From Panax quinquefolius (lineage: Eukaryota; Streptophyta; Magnoliopsida; Apiales; Araliaceae): a stretch of 64,000 nt of DNA. A program made the translations under genes and the position numbers. This document shows positions 61,317 to 64,000 of the stretch, piece after piece. Within the stretch, counting starts at the first letter, position 1. Each line of letters starts with the position of its first letter. Under the pieces are notes generated by a model. The model did no database searches and had not been told where the DNA came from. It saw nothing but the letters and a program-made list of their open reading frames with translations. The stretch lies in contig CM035165.1 in the NCBI GenBank assembly GCA_020205615.1, positions 89,590,005-89,654,004 on the forward strand. Reading direction: 5' to 3'.

Positions 61317-63520
61317 GAAGTTTTGGTTACAAATACAAATTTGTTCATGATTTAAAATAATTTTTTCTTTAAGTCAATGTTCTACTTGGGTATTGGATAC
61401 CGGCTTTGGTTATCATAAATATAGATTTATGAAGGGACCAAACAGAAGTAGAAAACTAAACAAATATAAGTAATCCTATGTGTGGGAAATGAAGCAAAGG
61501 TTCTTTGTGATTAGCCATAGAAACTTATAGTTTAGCAATCCCTACGGGCAAATCTATTAAGTCAATAAGTTGTTATTGTATTCCAGTACTTGTTAGAAAC
61601 ATTATTTCCATTTTATTGTTGGACAATGAAATCTTTGGTATTATATTTAAGAACAATTGTTGTTTCTATTTATAATAATAATAATGTTTTGTATAGAAAC
61701 TCGGAATATTACTTAATGGATTTTATATACTTGACTTACGTGAAAAATATATTTTGCAAATTGAACAAACTAGTATAAGAAAAGGAGATGATCATTCAAA
61801 GAGTTGAATGTGTGTATTTGCTGAAATACAAGTGTAAATTATTTGAAAAGTTCAAAGAATTCATAAGTGAAACAAATTGACAAAGTATTAAGATTCTTTG
61901 ATTAGATCAAGGAATAAATATTTGAGCAATAAGTTTCTAGATCATCTCAAATGGTTTTCTCATAATGGACACATCCCGTCATGTAATAATTGATTGATGT
62001 ATCCGAATGAAAAATTGTACCTTGTTGGACATGGTGCGGTCCATAATGATTTTACCCACATTCCAAGTATCCTTCCGGGATAATGTCCTAGAAATGGTCT
62101 GATATCTCATTTAAAATGGTAACCTCAAAATCCGCCCCAAGACTCCATAAAAGTTATGGACGGGAGGATTCCTAATCTTAAGTATGTTAAGATAAGGGTT
62201 GTCCAACTTATGTGAAAAAGGTTTCAAAGGATAAGCTTGGGACAAGATTTGACAAGTCTTGATTTGTGGGACATCCTAAAATAAGTTTAGGATATATGTT
62301 ATATAATTATACATAGCAAAAGGTGTTTATTCATGAAACACGCTTCCTTCTAAGATAAAGGTGTTTATCATTAAAAGGGCTAGTGGGAGGATAATAGATC
62401 TTGAAGAGTTCAAGAACCACAAAATACTATAAGTCAAATAAGAGGAACACTGTAGATAGACCTATTGTACCACAACCGAATCGTAAGTCCGAACAGCGAT
62501 CAAGAAGATACCTAGGAGGTATGGATTCATCATGGATGATGATGATGAGAATACGATCATAGAAGATGATGATCCAGAGTTACATACGATGAGGTAAGAG
62601 TTCTAGTGTGTACAAAAGGGTCAGTGGAAGCGTCGTGAAATTTCTAGTATTATATGTTGATATACTACAGATGAGGAATTACATACCAATGCTACAATCA
62701 GTAAAGATAAATTTGTCTAAAAATTCCTCCACGAATGATTTGGGAAGAATATCTTAATTGGGGATAAAATCTATATAGATAGATTCAAGAGGATGCTCGA
62801 CTTAACCCAAGGAACGTATATTCATTTGATGCTAAAGTCGTTTAGCATGGCAAACTCCAAGAGATGTCTCATGTCGATGAGCTATGGAGTGTATCTCTCT
62901 TAATAGTCCCCACAGACTCCTGAAAAAGGAGGTCGCATGAGTGACTATCATGTATGCAATGAAATATACGAGACCTGATGTTGATCAGTCATATTCTGGA
63001 GAAGTTCACTATGAGTCAGTGAAAAACATCTTAAAGTGCTTAACCCAAGACTACTGGATGTGATCATATTCATGGTGGGTCTAAATTAAAACTAGAGGGC
63101 TTAACAGACTCAAGTTTTTCAGATGCAGACCAAGACGACACGAAAAATCCACTTTAAGGTAAAGGGTTACCTTGAGCAGAGAGTGAATTGAATTGAAAAG
63201 GTTCCAAACAATGAAAGAGTTCTTTGGTTTAGTGATAAAGACAAAGTATATAGCTATAAATGAAGTCGCAAGTTGATTGTTTGGATTAAAAGTTCATTCT
63301 GTAACTAGGAATAGTTCCTAAGTCTCATCTTGGATCTAAACATGTGTTGTGGCACTTTCATTTGATTATTAGAATCATTGAAAGATGGGAAATCACTATA
63401 GAGATAGTGGAATCTCATGAACAACATTACATATCCATTAACTAAAGCTTATCCAACAAAACAGGATAATCGTCACTTAGAGAAGAAGGGTATGAAATAC
63501 CATGGCGATTGGCTTTAGTG
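61317..63520 (+). pseudogene. Copia pol remnant (protease to RNase H), heavily decayed
   Basis: Pieces recognisable in different frames: a VLDTG-like GYWIPALVIIN region near 61390 (weak), ISISLLDNEIFGI-like near 61600-61660, ERLTQGTYI-like near 62795 and the RNase H C terminus PLTKAYPTKQDNRHLEKKGM followed by KYHGDWL at 63437-63520. The integrase and RT catalytic motifs could not be made out. The total (about 2.2 kb) is shorter than a full copia pol (about 3.5-4 kb), so there are internal deletions. Confidence 0.7.
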
Positions 63521-63532
63521 CAAGTGGGAGAT
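63521..63532 (+). other. Polypurine tract of the copia element
   Basis: CAAGTGGGAGAT directly before the LTR start TGAAAGTAGTATGC; AGTGGGAGAT is the usual plant copia PPT. Confidence 0.85.
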
Positions 63533-64000
63533 TGAAAGTAGTATGCACACACAAGCCAATCATGTTTGATGATAAAGCATATACTTTGTAACAATCTTAT
63601 TCATTTATTAATAAAAAGTATTTATTTATTAAAGGCTTTTAATTATCTACATGATCTTTATTTTATAATATGTGATAAACCCATAGTTTTAAGCAATGCT
63701 TTTAGAATAATGATGATGATCATTCTAATGAGATCTAAATTCTTAAAAGCTTAAAACTAAAATAGTTCCCAATCATTGGATTACTAAATTGGGGATTAGT
63801 GAATCAGGATAGATTGGTACATCGTTGCTTGTTCATTGGATGAGGATGATTGATCTCTTGATCATTTGTGTGGAGACACTAAAAAAGTATGTAGGTGCTT
63901 ATTAGAGAATAAGTTCACTTTGAACGCGTGGCTCGCTAAGGAATACCTAATGGAGTTTTTTACTTGCTGTCAATAGGAATTTCTGTAGTGATATAGTAAA
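63533..64000 (+). mobile_element. 3' LTR of the copia element (cut by window end)
   Basis: The first 468 bp match 56101-56580 with small indels (for example an extra CA near 63550 and missing bases near 63825-63890). Confidence 0.88.

Larger units (their letters stand above)
56101..64000 (+). mobile_element. Ty1/copia retrotransposon, decayed, 3' end outside window
   Basis: 5' LTR 56101-58092 (1992 bp), PBS 58094-58106, long AT-rich leader, gag remnant, pol remnant, PPT 63521-63532 and the first 468 bp of the 3' LTR (63533 on). The two LTRs align with few differences (for example the shared block CAAGCCAATCATGTTTGATG). The canonical TG at the left end is TC here but intact in the 3' LTR. All coding parts carry many stops, so it is non-autonomous. 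Confidence 0.88.

Overview
This is nuclear DNA from a flowering plant, most likely a eudicot. The evidence is a plant-type MIRO gene and a plant-specific P/U-type cyclin, both with GT-AG introns, AT-rich introns, and nested plant LTR retrotransposons and MITEs. I cannot name the species. No operons, CRISPR arrays, rRNA or tRNA genes are visible. Only about 17 kb at the left end is genic. The remaining ~47 kb is transposon-derived.

Region 1 (1-17204) holds two convergent genes. MIRO, a mitochondrial outer-membrane calcium-binding GTPase, runs on the + strand. Its N-terminal third lies before the window; eleven exons can be joined without breaking frame, ending at 15472. Its introns hold a Tourist MITE, Stowaway MITEs, other terminal-inverted-repeat (TIR) elements, a ~290-bp tandem repeat, and in the 5-kb intron 8 a diverged LTR. 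A P/U-type cyclin on the - strand (16537-17204) is clear at protein level but has an apparent one-base frameshift in a run of six A's.

Region 2 (about 18300-44315) is a layered transposon nest. The oldest layer is a ~1-kb-arm inverted repeat. Solo LTR A (20104-28665, TSD GTCTA) sits in its left arm; a decayed Ty3/gypsy Tekay-like element B lies inside A. Solo LTR C (29909-43012, TSD TTAGA) sits in the right arm; inside C is a non-autonomous Tat/Athila-like element (31248-41390, TSD AGTAC); inside that element's 3' LTR is solo LTR D (32131-34617, TSD AAAGC). A mariner-like element (43444-44206, TA) also sits in the right arm. Target-site duplications (TSDs) I could read support this order.

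Region 3 (44316-50067) holds small DNA-transposon relics: a hAT-like element rich in GGTACC palindromes, a C-rich tandem repeat, a Stowaway MITE, a CACTA-like end, and an unassigned 1.7-kb element with inverted ends.

Region 4 (50068-64000) is a second nest. It has a truncated LTR of the A-D family in opposite orientation with its primer-binding site (PBS), then a 3.7-kb gypsy-type LTR with PBS, then a decayed Ty1/copia element (56101 to beyond the window end) with 5' LTR, PBS, gag and pol remnants, polypurine tract (PPT) and the start of its 3' LTR.

I found no convincing novel multi-gene system. The points most worth a second look are the disrupted long inverted repeat, the coding-capable but polymerase-less Tat/Athila-like element, two LTR copies truncated at the same short GC-rich motif, the short repeat arrays inside the LTR family, and the cyclin frameshift.
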